DNA of 64,000 bases from Brachycybe producta (Eukaryota; Arthropoda; Diplopoda; Playtdesmida; Andrognathidae). The stretch covers positions 7,021,984 to 7,085,983 of the forward strand of contig JAUPFP010000006.1 of assembly GCA_036925085.1 (NCBI GenBank), in the 5' to 3' direction. Shown piece after piece: positions 1-12,418 of the stretch. The notes beneath the pieces are model-generated. The model did not search any database, was not told the origin of the DNA, and was given only the letters and a program-made list of their open reading frames with translations. How positions within the stretch are numbered: the first letter of the stretch is position 1; each line of letters starts with the position of its first letter. Made by a program: the position numbers and the translations under genes.

Positions 1-309
1 AAAAAAAGCTGTAAAATATTTGTATGTGAAATGTAAAATATTAACAGATAAAATAAAAATAATTCGTACCTTTTATTATTTGTGCAAATTTATTTATTTA
101 CTTGCATCTCCACATTATTACACATCATTCGAAAAGTCGAAAGTTTTCTTACAAAAAGAGAAGCTTTAATAAAAACACAAAAATCAACGAGATTAGAATT
201 TGTATTTAAACCAAAACCTCGTTTACAAAACTTATTATTATGGGATAATAATTATCGAACTGTTAAATACAGTAAATAAACACAAACTAAATTACAGCAC
301 ACATAATAA

Positions 310-600
310 GGCCTTCATCACACAGACCACTCTGGGGTTCCACATAAAAGTAGTCGTTTTTAGCAAGACTATTGTTTACATTGGGGGGAGGGGGGAAGAG
401 GTTGTTCACACGAGCAACAGCCACCGTTTATTTGCACCACAGTGGCAATATGTGGTTGAGTCCGGCTCCAGATAGCGACCACAGCCTGTTTGTCAGTGAT
501 GATAATTATATGAGTGACCAGCACTGACAGCAAGGCTTGTTTTCAATGGTGGTTCGTGTGAATCAAACTGCACCACAAAGTGGTTCGTGTGAAGCCGACC
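310..600. mobile_element. Short inverted-repeat element (MITE), family C copy 1
   Basis: The left end (near 311, CTTCATCACACAGACCAC) and the reverse complement of the right end (near 598, GGCTTCACACGAACCAC) match imperfectly, so the segment is a fold-back of about 290 bp. The interior repeats the same CACAAAGTGG-like words. A second copy with similar ends is at 15363-15595. No coding capacity; the short open frames inside are not convincing. The superfamily is not assigned. Confidence 0.5.
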
Positions 601-1136
601 TAAAATTGACGATCGTGACGTTTATTCGAATCGAATAAAAAAAGCCGCTGTTGAAACGTGAAAATACGCCATTACGATGCTCACGGATGCAATCCCTGCA
701 GCACGATTTGGGAGTTCGAGCTATTCATAAGATTCGAATTCGCCGTTCGTGTTTACTTGTTATATGTTTCACAATTCACGTCTTTTTTACTTGTAGTTAA
801 TTAGGGATTCATTAAACAGTATAAAAACACCCTGTATGTTATTTTTTGTTTGTTGGTGAATGTTAATAGTTTACTAATGTCAATTTGTTAATTCAATAAG
901 GATTTTGTGCTCCATCACAACAACTCCTTTACTGTCCATGTTTCCATTAGTTCAAAGTTGGAAGTGAAAATAATTTTGGATACAGGTCATTTTTAAAGAA
1001 TGCCATAGGCATTATATGACATTTTTTAAAAAGTAACCAATCAAAATTCATTTTCACCTCATTTTGACATAATGAAAACACGAAGAAGCATTTATATTTT
1101 GTGCCGACTTTTGTTTACAACAACTACAGTAAAAAC

Positions 1137-1831
1137 CGTTTAATACGAAATATATTTCAGTCCAGCCCCTAAGAATAGTAAAAAAATTCTTTTAACACGA
1201 AATTCGTTTAATATGGTTTATGAACATTGATTTTCAAACTCCTATTATTCTGTCTTTCAGGAATAAAATTAAGAGAAACCAGAAAGGTAGCTCAATCCCT
1301 TAAAAGTATTTTCATGTTGATATCTTTCAAAATGAACTAATATACAAAAATGAAAAAAAAAATATCGTCAGCTTAAAGTTGGTTCATATTCAAACTGACA
1401 TAAAAAGCTTATTTTGAAAGGTATCAACCTGAAAATACCCTTCAGACATTGAGCTACCATTCTAGTTTCTAAAACACTCCCACATTTTTCTCCTGAAAAT
1501 CAGCTAATCATACATTTTAGAAACTAGAACGGTAGCTCGGGTATTTTTCAAAATAAGCTTTTTATGTGAGTTTGAAAATGATACAATTTCAAGCAGATGA
1601 TAGTATTTAATTTTAGTTTATAAAATATTTTGAAAGATACCAACATTTAAATATTCTTAAGTGATTGAGTTACCCCTTCTAGTTTCTAAAACATGTTCAA
1701 GTTTCTCTTCATTTTCCACTTAAAAAACGGAATAATCAAGAGTTCGAAAGGTGTTTACACTTTAAAACCATCTTTTACACGAAAAAATAGGTTCCCTCTC
1801 CCGTCCGTTTCGCGTTAAACAGTGTCCACTG
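1137..1831. mobile_element. Pogo/Tigger-like MITE, longest copy of intronic repeat family A
   Basis: The ends read CAGTAAAAACCGTTTAATAC on the left and, reverse complemented, CAGTGGACACTGTTTAACGC on the right, preceded by TA. CAGT-initial ends with a GTTTAA block resemble those of pogo/Tigger elements. Inside are nested palindromic blocks containing AAACTAGAAxGGTAGCTC and its complement, and GATATCTTTCAAAATAAAC with its complement. Partial copies of these inner blocks recur in introns of GLG1, SLC35C1 and FCSK and in intergenic DNA. It is non-coding. The right-hand target dinucleotide is TG rather than TA, so the copy is old or the boundary is off by a few bases. Confidence 0.6.
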
Positions 1832-2808
1832 TGCTTTAAAACTTTGCACAAGCCTGAAAATTCAAAAATACCCACCCACAAAACAAAATTATAACAACTT
1901 CGATAATTTTTTTTTTGTGATGTAGTTGTTGTAAAATATAAAAGTGTCGGAACAAAACCTCCTATTGTTGCATTGGATGCAGGCTTGATATTTTCGATAA
2001 TCTATTGAAAAAAATAATTTCAACTGAACTCATGACTATGATTTCTTTTGTTTTTGTATTTACTCTTAATGAGAGAGAAATAAACAATAGTAAAAGTACT
2101 AAAAGAAAAATAATTAATTATGCATTTAAAAGCAATCAATTTACTATTTATAAACGGTTATTAAAATTATTTTCTTCCATATCTTAAAAGAAAAAAAAAA
2201 GAAAGAAGCAGCAAATTGGCTTCTCAAAAACACAAACTGATTATTATTAATTCATAATAGATTTTTTTAAAAATTTATATTTAAACCTCATGAATTGATT
2301 TGATATTTTCAGGTCCATAATTTTTAGAACAATTATTGTAAACAATATTTTTTCTTTTCTTTAAAAAAAACAATGGATTTTTTTTTATAAATACATAATC
2401 CATTTTGATCATTATATATTTCTTTTTTTTTAACATATATTTATAAGAGATGTAGACTTAAATTAAGACACAAATCGTTCTTAATATTTTTCGCAAAAAA
2501 AAAACATTGAAAAAATTTGACACAAAAAACAAATCCGATCTTGATTCAAATAATAACGAAAAAGGAAAGAGGAAAAACAAAAACTAGCATACACACTTCA
2601 ATCTCAATAAAATAACAGTGTTCGGAAGTAACTAATTAGCGAACAAATTTTTTTTTATCTTCGTTCAATTAGCAATTAACTTTTTTTTGTTATCAGGTAG
2701 TTTAGTAAATAATCGAATTACACAAGAAAATATAGAAGAACACTATTCAGTTACTTTACTATAAAAGTTAATTAACGTATGCATAATGTTTGTTAATTAA
2801 ATTCAAGT
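1832..2808. other. AT-rich intergenic stretch, no gene seen
   Basis: Dominated by A and T runs. The longest open frame here (2005-2187, 60 codons, Lys/Ile-rich) has no recognisable domain and looks like low-complexity chance. Confidence 0.6.
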
Positions 2809-3181
2809 CGGGTTTACACCGAGTGGTGAATTGGGCGCGAGCACTACCGGTAGGCTAGCAGTAGTAATCACTACCTCTTGTGAACAAGTGGTCGTGGAAG
2901 TAGGCGGTCGTACACGACCTTGAAAAGTGGCGTCGTACTCACTCCAACCTGCCGGAGTGACAACGACCACTTCAGTCGTGAATTCGGCAAGTGAAAATGT
3001 CAGTGTACAAAATGAATAGTGCACAAATGCGAGACAACGTTTGGCGACGGCAACAGATGGTCAATGGAGTAATTCGTGTGAACTGGAAATGGTCGTGAAA
3101 TCCGGTGTTGAATAAGCAAGTAGTGTGACATGCGCATTACTGGGCGTGTTCTTGCCCAATTCACGACTCTGTGTAAACCCG
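2809..3181. mobile_element. MITE of about 370 bp with GGGTTTACAC ends
   Basis: Left end CGGGTTTACACCGAGTGGTG and the reverse complement of the right end CGGGTTTACACAGAGTCGTG match over roughly 30 bp, both running into GAATTGGGC. The interior is locally GC-richer than its flanks. No coding capacity. Superfamily not assigned; the ends resemble those of other host-specific MITEs in this window that begin with a GGY..CACAC word. Confidence 0.6.
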
Positions 3182-3299
3182 CCTTTAGATGTACTGAAAC
3201 TTGTGACAATTGATAATGATAATTGATTCAATTTGTTTGGGTCCCTAATAACATGGGCCCTAGATAATGCCATATTTTGGTGGGTAATGGAATTTGGCT

Positions 3300-3930
3300 T
3301 CCCCTTTCAGATTCAACTTTCAGTATGGTTTCCTGAAAAGTAACTGTAACTGAAGTGATCATAAATATCCCTTTTCCTTTCAGTTCCTTTTTCTGAAAAG
3401 TAGTTGTTTTCTGAAGTAAATGATCATCACTTAGTTTTTAACTGAAGTCAAAATGACTTTCAGTTCCTTTTCCAGAAATAACTATCACAACTTTCCGTTA
3501 GTTTTCTGGAAAAGTAACTGAAGTGATATTCATTTTCAGTTTTTTTTTTTTCCAGAAAACTAACTAAAGTTTAACTTTTCTTTTAAAATACTTGTAACTT
3601 TAAGTAATAATAAATTTTAGCTTTCTTTTCTTTGAAAAGTAACTGTAACTGAAGTAAATAAATGATCACCATTTACTGCTTTTTTTAAATGAAAAGTAAT
3701 TTAACAGAAGTGATGATAATTTTTAGTTATTTCTTTACAGTGACTATAAATGAAGTAACTGATCACAACTTTCAGTTAATTTTCTTGATAATAGTACCTG
3801 CAATTCAATTTATGAATTTCTAATTAATACATCCTGTTTTTTTAAAAAAAAAAGTAACTGTAACTCAAACAAGTAGTTTGAACTTCCTGTTTCTTATTAT
3901 TCTGAAAATTAATTAACTGAAAGTGACCAA
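3300..3930. repeat. Degenerate tandem repeat, units of about 55-75 bp
   Basis: The core GAAAAGTAACTGTAACTGAAG, in varying states of decay, recurs about ten times (near 3334, 3396, 3468, 3508, 3552, 3632, 3690, 3735, 3852 and 3902), usually preceded by CTTTCAGTTCCTTTT and followed by TGATCA. Spacing varies, so it is an old minisatellite or a decayed repeat. It lies downstream of the 3' end of GLG1. Confidence 0.5.
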
Positions 3931-4106
3931 TATACACTAATAAAAAAATACAATAAGATTCATTTTCTCAACTTTTGCCACCAAATTAGATGGCCATATT
4001 TTAAAACGTTACTTAAAACAAAAAAGCAAAGCAAAGTAACACTTTTAAATTTTCCATATACTCGCTATCGAAAAGTTTTTGCCAACGTCTTGTTTTAAAG
4101 TTTAGC

Positions 4107-4112
4107 TTTATT
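4107..4112 (-). terminator. Candidate poly(A) signal of GLG1
   Basis: AATAAA on the minus strand about 300 bp beyond the GLG1 stop codon. It is the first good match downstream of the gene; use is inferred from position only. Confidence 0.4.
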
Positions 4113-4414
4113 TTAAGCAACGTTTCAAATAACGGAAGTTAATTATTAATCTAGTATTTCTTTTTTTAAAAATCTCTTGGCAAATAAACAAGAACAAAGA
4201 AAAAAGGAAGAATGATGAAAATGTGACACGAAATGAGCTAAAAAAAAGTTTTTTCCTCCGACATAACGACAAATGACGAAGAAAGAAACAAAAGTAGAAG
4301 AACGAAGAAAAGAAGGAAGGGTCTTTCTCACTCTTTATCTCTCTCTCTCTCTCTTTACCATGCAAACGTAAACGGATCAAATATAAAAAAGATAAAACGT
4401 GCCTTTTGTTTTTC

Positions 4415-7400
4415 TCACTTAATCTTCATGTCGTAGTGAACCCGTTTTGTGACTCGGCCGCAGAAGAGGCCACCGATGAAGATGCTACCGACGATGGCCA
4501 ACAAAACCACCATAAAGTAGTTGCGAGACGGAGAGCTAGCGATTTGAATCACCACGTCTTGAACGTCCTGTGGTGGGGACTCCTTCAAAAAAACAGAGTC
4601 AGAAATATAAGCACAACATTATTCACAATCCAAGTACTTTAAACGACCATCGCAATACCGTTACCTTGGCAGCAAATTCGTACATCGCCATCCTTCGAGT
4701 CAACATCGTACGACACTCGTCCTGAAGTAGTTGACTGGATGTCGAACGAGCAATCTCCAAAATACACTTCATTTCTGTACGAAAAACCAACAATTTAAGT
4801 GTGATCGAACTTCAGTTTTAAAATAAAGCACAGAATGAATGGGCTTATTTGAAAACTTTATATTATTTGTAATTTTAAATTAATTAAATGTTTTAAATAA
4901 AATAAAATAAGCATACGTCTTCCTTCTCCAGGTGGAATGTTTGCACAGAAATGTTGAATGTCCATGACGCAGGCTTTAAAAAGAAGCGGGTCGACATGAA
5001 TGTCGGCCGATCCCTCTTGAATAAGTTTCGCTATTTGCTGCAAAAACGAAACGTTTTCAGTTGTTTACAAACTGCTCCGTTACAAATTAAGGCATTTAAA
5101 GCCACCAATAGCGTTTACTAAACATTATTAGCAGCATTCATATTTGTAACAAACTCTGAACTTTTTCAATAACGTCCTTTTTTAAAAGTGTAAACGCCAC
5201 TTGAACTGTTGTTATTTTGTTTTTCAAGAACAAAATTCATAAAAACTTGAAGGTGTTTTAGAAACTAGAAAAGCAACTAAATCACTTAAAGGTATTTTAA
5301 CGTTAACAGCTTTCAAAATAAGCTTTTTAAGTCAAAACTTTAAGCAGACAATATTTTTTAATGTATTGTCTGTAACAAGTTTATTTTGAAAGACATCAAC
5401 GTGAAAATCCTATTAAACGATTCAGGTATAGGTCCACTTTCTAATAAACTTTCAATTTTTCCTCACTGTTATGCTCCTGAAACGCAAAATAACCAGAATT
5501 TGTTAAAAAAACATCTGTTCACATCTTAATCTCGCTTGTAACAAAGTTTGAATGCACTAAAATGGTTGTGAATAAACAATTTCAAGATAACATAAAAACC
5601 TGTCGACATTGTAACTTCGTGATATGACTGTTTTGAAATTGAACTTTCAGGCATTCTTCCACCTGACCGCCACCGTTCTCATCATCTTGATCAGAACAGA
5701 ACTGCTTTATCTTTGTGCAAAAAAAAAAAAAAAAACTATAGGTTGAAAAAAGGCAACAACTTTTAAAAAATGCTACGTCAAACCTCTTCTTTACAAGCTT
5801 CCGACAGAATCGGATCTTGCCTAATATCCAATTGTGCTTCTCCGATGATTCTTGCTACTTCTTTCTCACAAGAAACTCTCAACCGATGGATCTGAAATTT
5901 ATCCTTTAGGCACGCAATGACTCTCCCTTCGTAAGCCCGATCGTCTTTCTCTCCGATTGTAATCTTAGAACAGAATTTCTGTACGTCTGGAAGACAAGCT
6001 TTCCTTAGAGTCGGATTCAGACGATAATCCATGTTCTGCTGAGCCATTCTACGAAGAACAATCGCACGGCAATTGGGATCAAAGCTCGGGTCGGCTTTGT
6101 TCTTTTTGAGGCACGTCAGAACGTCAGTTGAATCTTCGACACAGAACGTTTTCACCATCTTTTTGCAAGCCGTCATCAGCGTAAAGTCAACGCCGTTATC
6201 GAGCATTTCTTCACGCTGACGATTGAAGATTTTACCATAGCACACTTCAGAAAGAGATTTCTGATTATCTTTAAGACATTCCAATACCTAAAATCGACAA
6301 TATAATCAGTAAAAAAACGCTGCAAAAAAAACGACAAGAACATTTTTGAAGCAAATTATGCAAATGATTTAACGATCTACTTAAAACTAAAAAAGTAAAT
6401 GAAAACGCAATTATAATTGGTGGTTTAAAAGTGTTTCCAGTTCCTTGAACTACGATTATTCTTCCTTTCAGGCGCAAAATAAACAGAAACTTGAAGGTGT
6501 TTTATAAACTAGAAGGGTAGATCAATCACTTAGACGTCAGTCTTAGATGTCAGTTTGAAAATGGCCATCTTTAAGCTGACATTTTATTTAAATTTGTGAC
6601 AATAAAAGTTTAATTTTGAAAGATATCAATATGAAAATAGTATTAAGCGATTCAGCTACCTTTCTAGTTTCTAAAACACTTTCAATGTATTCTTAGTGTT
6701 GCTCCTTAAGCGTTTGATGCAAATATTATTCTAAAAATTAAACACGAAATTTTTACTCTTCTAGTTTCAAACAAATCTTAAAATTCTTCCATAAGTTGTT
6801 TTTAAACAAAATAAGTGTTCGATTCACAATGTCAAACCTGAGCATTTCCATGTGGAATTCCGGAACAGAATTTTTTGCGATCGGATTTGCAAGACCTTTC
6901 GAGGTCTGGATCTAATTCGATGTCTTCGTTCTAAAAAAAAGTAATAACGTAGATGAAGAACAAAAAGCAGAAAAAAGATAATTTTTTAAAAGATCGTAAA
7001 AAGCAAACCCTCTGAACCAGTTCAACTCTAAGCTGATGCCGACATTCCTTCGAAACTTTCTGTTTCGTCTCTCCGAGTGTGGCATCACGGACCAGCTTAC
7101 TGAGACACATCACTACAGCCGATTTAGTCGGCTCCGTCTTACAGAATTCGACGACGTCCTTCTTGCAAGCCTCTTTGAATTTGAAACTGAACCGATAATC
7201 CTTCAGTGAAATCTGAATGACAGACAATTCGATTCAATTCATCCAAAACTCTCCAATACTCCAAAATTCAGTTTTCGTAACACGAAATCTTACTAACCAG
7301 CTGAAAGTGTTCCAGAACAGCACGACACTTGTTATCATTCCGCAATCCGTAATCGTTCTTGTGCTGCAGCAAACACTGCATAATATCGCCATGATCAACG

Positions 7401-10400
7401 TCTTTCGTCATAATATCCTGAAAACAAAAACCCAAAACAAGAGACAAATCAGATCAGAAATCCATTAACAAGACTGAATAAACAACAATTCATCTAACCT
7501 CGCAGTACTTTCTAGCAAATGGCTCACACGCTTTATAGAGATTAGTGTTTAGTTCCGCATGTTCTGCTTCCTCCTCGGTGTAATTCTTAATCGTATCTCT
7601 ACAGTCCGGATTCAACGTATCGAGATTATCTTGCAAGCAAACAATTTCCTAAAAAAGATACAGAAATTAACTCATAAACAAGACCAAAATTAATAAAAAC
7701 AACGCAAACACACTTCGCCCTTTTTCACTTTCTCTAGACAACGGTCCGCTAAATCAGTCATACAAGCGATTTCAATCTCGGGGTGTAGATCGACGCTCAC
7801 CGCACGCTGTCGCATCACACGACGGACTTCTTGAACGCAAGCGGTGCTCATCTAAGTAAATAAAACACTATTAACGTTAACAATTTCATGAAACAGATTT
7901 GGAAATGATTTCGTATATCGACCTTTCGATCCTCGAGAGGATGGAACGTATAACGAAACAAACAAGGTAAAAGTGGACCACGCTGTGGCCCCATCTCTTG
8001 CGGGTCTCTAGCCCAGTTTTCTCCGGCATTACAGAATTCTTTCGCATCTTTGTGACAGGTGACGTAAAGTTTTGGATCCAACCTATTGAGATCAACAAGT
8101 TTCAAACTGGTTTTCAAGGGTAAACACACCTGAAACTCTGGTTATGCCATCCTTAAGGTGCAAAATGAAGATAAACTTAAGAGTTTTAGAAACTAGCAGG
8201 GTTAGCTCAATCACTCGCAGGTAATCAAATGCTGGTATCTTTTAAAAGTACCTTTTTTATGTGCGTTTGAAAACGGACCAACTTTAAGCAGACGATATTT
8301 TTTTAATTTTTGCCAATTTATGTTGATATTTTGAAAAATATCAACTTAAAAATACTAAAAATTAAGTGATTCGGCTTCCGTTCTAGTTTCTAACAATTTA
8401 AATTTCTAAATCACAGAATAACCAGAATTCGAAAATCAGTTGTTCATAAAAGATGTTAATGTTAGACCATTAAAAAGCTCATTTTTTAAAGATATGAAAA
8501 TTATGCTGAAAATACTTTTGCATACTTAATTAACTTCTATTTTTCAATTTCAAAATTTGAATTCTTTTTATTAAAAAATAATCCCCCCACCTGTAATCTC
8601 TAGCAACAAAATATTGAATCTGTAAAAGAGCTTCTTCGCAGTCTTCAGTCATGTGATCCGTTCCGATATTATCCATGAGACAAGATAAAATTCTTCCCTC
8701 TCCAGGTCTGAGGTTCTTACAGCCGACGTCGACGACCGATTGACAAGCTTCCACCAGAACCGGATCAGCTCGCCAATCTTCACCAGCATCGGTTTGAGCA
8801 ACTAGAATCTCCAACTAATGAAAAAAACAAACCAATAAAGTTCGATTTGTAACAGTGGCTGATGATGTAGGAAGTAAAACCTGCTGTTTACAAGACTCCG
8901 TAAGTCTCTTCTTCTTTCTAGTCGTCGGTCGAGCGTGATCCATCAAACAGTGTATCGTACGACCATTACCTTCCAACCGTTCGTTACAATACTTTCGAAT
9001 ATCTTCTTCGCACGAGTTTACGACGGCAGGATTCAAACGGTAGTCTTCTAACAAAATGCGACGATGTTCAAGCATCTCGGCCTGACATTCTCCGACCAAA
9101 CGTTCCCCTATACGATGTGATAAAACGATTAAAATGAAGTCTACATTTAAAAAAAATACATAGCGCTAAAAAAGAAGAGTTTTATATTTTGACCTTCAAC
9201 GAATAAATTTTGTTTATTATAAACTAGAAGACTAAAAGTCATATGGTGACTGTTTCTTGTTAAACGTACTTCGTGTTAAAACAATTTTTATTCTAATCTA
9301 AAGGACCAAACCGAAAATGTATTTCTTGTTATCCGATCTGTCGTGTTAAACGATTTTCACTAAAATTTCCCAACAGAACACTGAATTATTTCTGAAAACT
9401 GAAGTTAATAAGAATAATTTCTATAAAAACCTTTGTGAAGCGCATTTTCGAGACATACGAGAATCTGAACGAGTCTAATCTCTCGGTTCTTAGACGTATC
9501 TTCTCGGCACTTCAAAGTTCGAATGTGTTCTCTGCAAGATTTTGCCAAACCTCTGCTCACTTTATAGTCGAGAAAGACCAACTTCTGACGACGTGTCAAT
9601 TGTTCGCGGCACTAAAACGAACAAACCAAAAGTGACTAAAAAAGTAACTAAAAGTAACTAGTCAGTTAAGAGTTTCTTTGCATACATCTTGGCTCATGTC
9701 TTTGTCCATCTTGTGTTGCATTAGACACCGATAGACTCGACCGTCTCCGCCGACGACTTTCTCACAAAATCGTTCTCGATCGTCGCGACAGGCAAAAAAC
9801 AGCGGCCGGTCGAGATGAAAATCTTCGGACTGTATCTCGGCGATACGAAGAACTTCGTGTTGACATGCAGGAGTTAATAAACTGGTGCTTTTTGATAAAC
9901 ACTCGATGGTTGCACCTTGACTGTGCGGGACGTTACTCTTTATATATTAAAAAAAAGAGATTAAACAAAAAGAAACTATTTCATTAAAATAATAAATTTA
10001 GTTCTATATTCATTCCCTCTGTAAATTTTCTGATTTGCTTTAAACCTTGATTTAATTTATATGAACTTTTTAGTGCTTTTGAGGATGCAAAAGATTGATG
10101 CAAAGAGGTTTTCTAATTATTTCAACATTTTTTTTATTTTTATCAATATTGTTTAATGAAATATAGTGAGTTTTTAGGGCATTTGTTTTCTTCTAAAAAG
10201 AACCAACATTTGTATGCAATTAGTTTGCTTCATTTTGAGCTAGACAACAATACAAAAAAATCGTTTTCATGCTTTAATTCAACGTTTAGTTTGAAATATG
10301 TAACTTTTCCAGCTCAATTGTACATGCATTCATTGCACTGTCACAAAATGACATATTATGGCTTGCATTTTATCCAATTCAACCTTCAAACCTATGAAGA

Positions 10401-11539
10401 AACCTCAAGTACAACAGAAAGCGATTAACAAGAAATAGAAGGAACTGGAACATTTTTTGTGTTAAACTAATTTCGGGTTAAAAGAAAAAAAAAATTATGC
10501 CATTTTACGTGACCGGGACTAAAATATATTTGGTTTTATACAATTTTGACGTTTCGATGTTATACGGGTTTCACTGTTGTGTAAAAACAACTCACTTCGT
10601 CTGCATTTGCATCCAATCGTCCACATTTTAGCTTCATGATATCTTCGTGACACGTCTCAGTGAACTTGTAGACAAGCCTATAGTCTGAAAAGACGATACT
10701 TTCCATCTTCATGAGGAACTGTTTGCATTGAGGACTCGTAATGTTCTCCTGGACGTCCATTAGACACGACAAAGTGTGACCGGGAGTCGCCTTGTCGGGA
10801 TTGCATTCAGAAAACTTCATAGAATAGACAATAAGTTACTTTAAAACACTCCAAAGAAAAGCAAAATTACAATAAACCTTTGCAATTTCACTGCCGCAAA
10901 CTTGTCGTGCAGCTTCAACGAACCGATCATCTTGTGTCAAGTTATTTTTGTAGTTCCAAAGTAACTAAGAATAAAATAAAAAAAAACTTGCAAAAACTGA
11001 TCAAATTAAGCTGAGAAAATCTTCTTAGACTGGTAATTACATGTTGACACGCTAGAGAAACATCGGAAGACTCATCAGCCTGTAAAACACAATCAAAAGA
11101 AACAAAAATGTTAACAATTTTGAGAATAGCAGACGAAAAATATATTTTTCAATACCTTTGAGTTCTGCACGCAATCTAAAACGGCAAAATTGTTATGCAA
11201 AATGCTCTTTTCGCATATTCTTTGAATATCTTCTACACAAACTGGATCTTTAGCGAGAAACATTCGATCTGAAGGCGGAGGTGGAGATTTGACATTTCCG
11301 GTTAAACTGTTTGGTTGTCTTTGAGGAGAACTTTGATCGGGCATCATATGTCTGTCCTTATTTTCGTCTCGAGTCATTCTCCTCAGTGTGTTTCCCGCAG
11401 AATTCCGATTGACTTTAGTATTAACGACATCGTTAAAAGCGTTTAAAGAGTTGAGATTCGTTGTGGAAACGCCGACGAAATAAAAACAAACATAAAACAA
11501 AAGCAAAAAGCACAAGTTCTCCTTCAATTTGAACCGCAT
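4415..11539 (-). CDS. GLG1: Golgi apparatus protein 1 (GLG1 / MG-160 / ESL-1 / CFR), complete
   Basis: Nineteen exons, 5' to 3' on the minus strand: 11539-11156, 11079-11041, 10964-10878, 10814-10596, 9937-9686, 9611-9431, 9107-8881, 8814-8591, 8082-7923, 7851-7714, 7648-7499, 7417-7298, 7212-7009, 6930-6838, 6287-5784, 5710-5600, 5037-4917, 4774-4665, 4582-4415. All junctions keep frame and give about 1163 aa (about 1180 in vertebrates). Seen: an N-terminal signal peptide, a Pro/Ser-rich spacer, then a luminal array of cysteine-rich GLG1 repeats of about 60 residues (motifs such as DYRLNP, CKKDV, GRVIACLKD, ILSCLMD), one transmembrane helix (near residues 1128-1148) and a short basic tail starting CGRVTKRV. 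The family is a type I Golgi membrane protein that binds FGFs and, in mammals, E-selectin through fucosylated glycans. Several introns hold family A MITE remnants. Start chosen because the signal peptide follows the ATG. Shares a divergent promoter with SLC35C1. Confidence 0.96.
5215..5540. mobile_element. Family A MITE remnant in a GLG1 intron
   Basis: Contains GTGTTTTAGAAACTAGAAA near 5251 and the inverted partner blocks (GAAAGACATCAACGTGAAAA near 5389), the signature of the pogo-like family whose fullest copy is at 1137-1831. The terminal CAGT ends are not seen. Lies between the two exons at 5600-5710 and 4917-5037. Confidence 0.5.
6440..6760. mobile_element. Family A MITE remnant in a GLG1 intron
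   Basis: Carries TTATAAACTAGAAGGGTAG near 6501 and the inverted CTTTCTAGTTTCTAAAACAC near 6660, with the GATATCAATATGAAAATA block between. Lies in the intron between exons 6838-6930 and 5784-6287. Confidence 0.5.
8130..8445. mobile_element. Family A MITE remnant in a GLG1 intron
   Basis: GTTTTAGAAACTAGCAGGG near 8182 and the inverted TTCTAGTTTCTAACA near 8382 bracket the usual palindromic interior. Intron between exons 8591-8814 and 7923-8082. Confidence 0.5.
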
Positions 11540-12418
11540 TTTGCGGAGTTTCCTTTAGTCTTTTTTTTCGCTTCTAATCAAACCTAACACGATTCATACA
11601 AATTGGAGGAAAAACAACGAGAAAAAAAAAAAGAAAAAACACGTCGACAACAACAAAATTCGAGAGAATTTCTCATCAGATTTCACGTATAAAATGCCAT
11701 TAAACACGCATTTATTTCCTGTTCCGTTTTAAGCAAACGTCTGTCCGGTTCCGCTAAATAAAAACCAGATGGAGTGACGTCACTATGTTGGTAGACTACA
11801 TATTCACAGTCAATTTTAAAAAAAATATACGCCATTATAAATAGATGACGTAACAAAAACCAAAACTGCTCAGCCGTGCTGCAGAATAAATATAATCAAA
11901 TATTTTTCAATGATTGTGACATCACGTTTTGAACTGTGAGACAGTATGTTATTCATGAAACAAATGTTCGTGCTTGACGTCCAATGCTAAGCGGCAAAGC
12001 GGGTTGCTAACTGTGAGCACACTGAGGGCGCTCAGTAAAAACACGGCGGACGTTCATAAAATAAACAAGCGCTCAAAATATTTGTCTACATACGTAACAT
12101 GACGTCAGAAATTAGAAGCATCATTTAATGTAATAAATATGGCGTTTTTTTATGTTTACTGTAAGTATTTTCCGCCATCGTAGTTTATTTCTTGCATACA
12201 TTTTGATGAGGAGAATGGATGCCGCTCTATACTTCAAAAAGATTACCAAAGTAGTTTGACTCATGCCAAACACAGAAAATGTGAATTTGTAACAGCTGCA
12301 ATAGAGAGCAGTCTTATAAAACAGTGTGAAACTAACATATTTCATACCATTTTTGCTGTCGTCTTCTGCTTTTAAAAGTTAATCACGACGGTATGTGAGT
12401 TTCAGACTGTTTAGTTTA
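11540..12418. promoter_or_regulatory. Divergent intergenic promoter region between GLG1 and SLC35C1
   Basis: About 880 bp separate the two start codons, which point away from each other, so both promoters must lie here unless distant non-coding exons exist. It contains perfect CRE/ATF-type TGACGTCA octamers at 11775-11782 and 12100-12107 and near-matches at 11846 and 11971. A third perfect octamer (12468) overlaps the start of the SLC35C1 reading frame. No TATA box is obvious. Confidence 0.55.

Noticed and set aside
82-475. Two small open frames at the window start
   Set aside because: No domain, overlapping frames; the second lies partly in a MITE.
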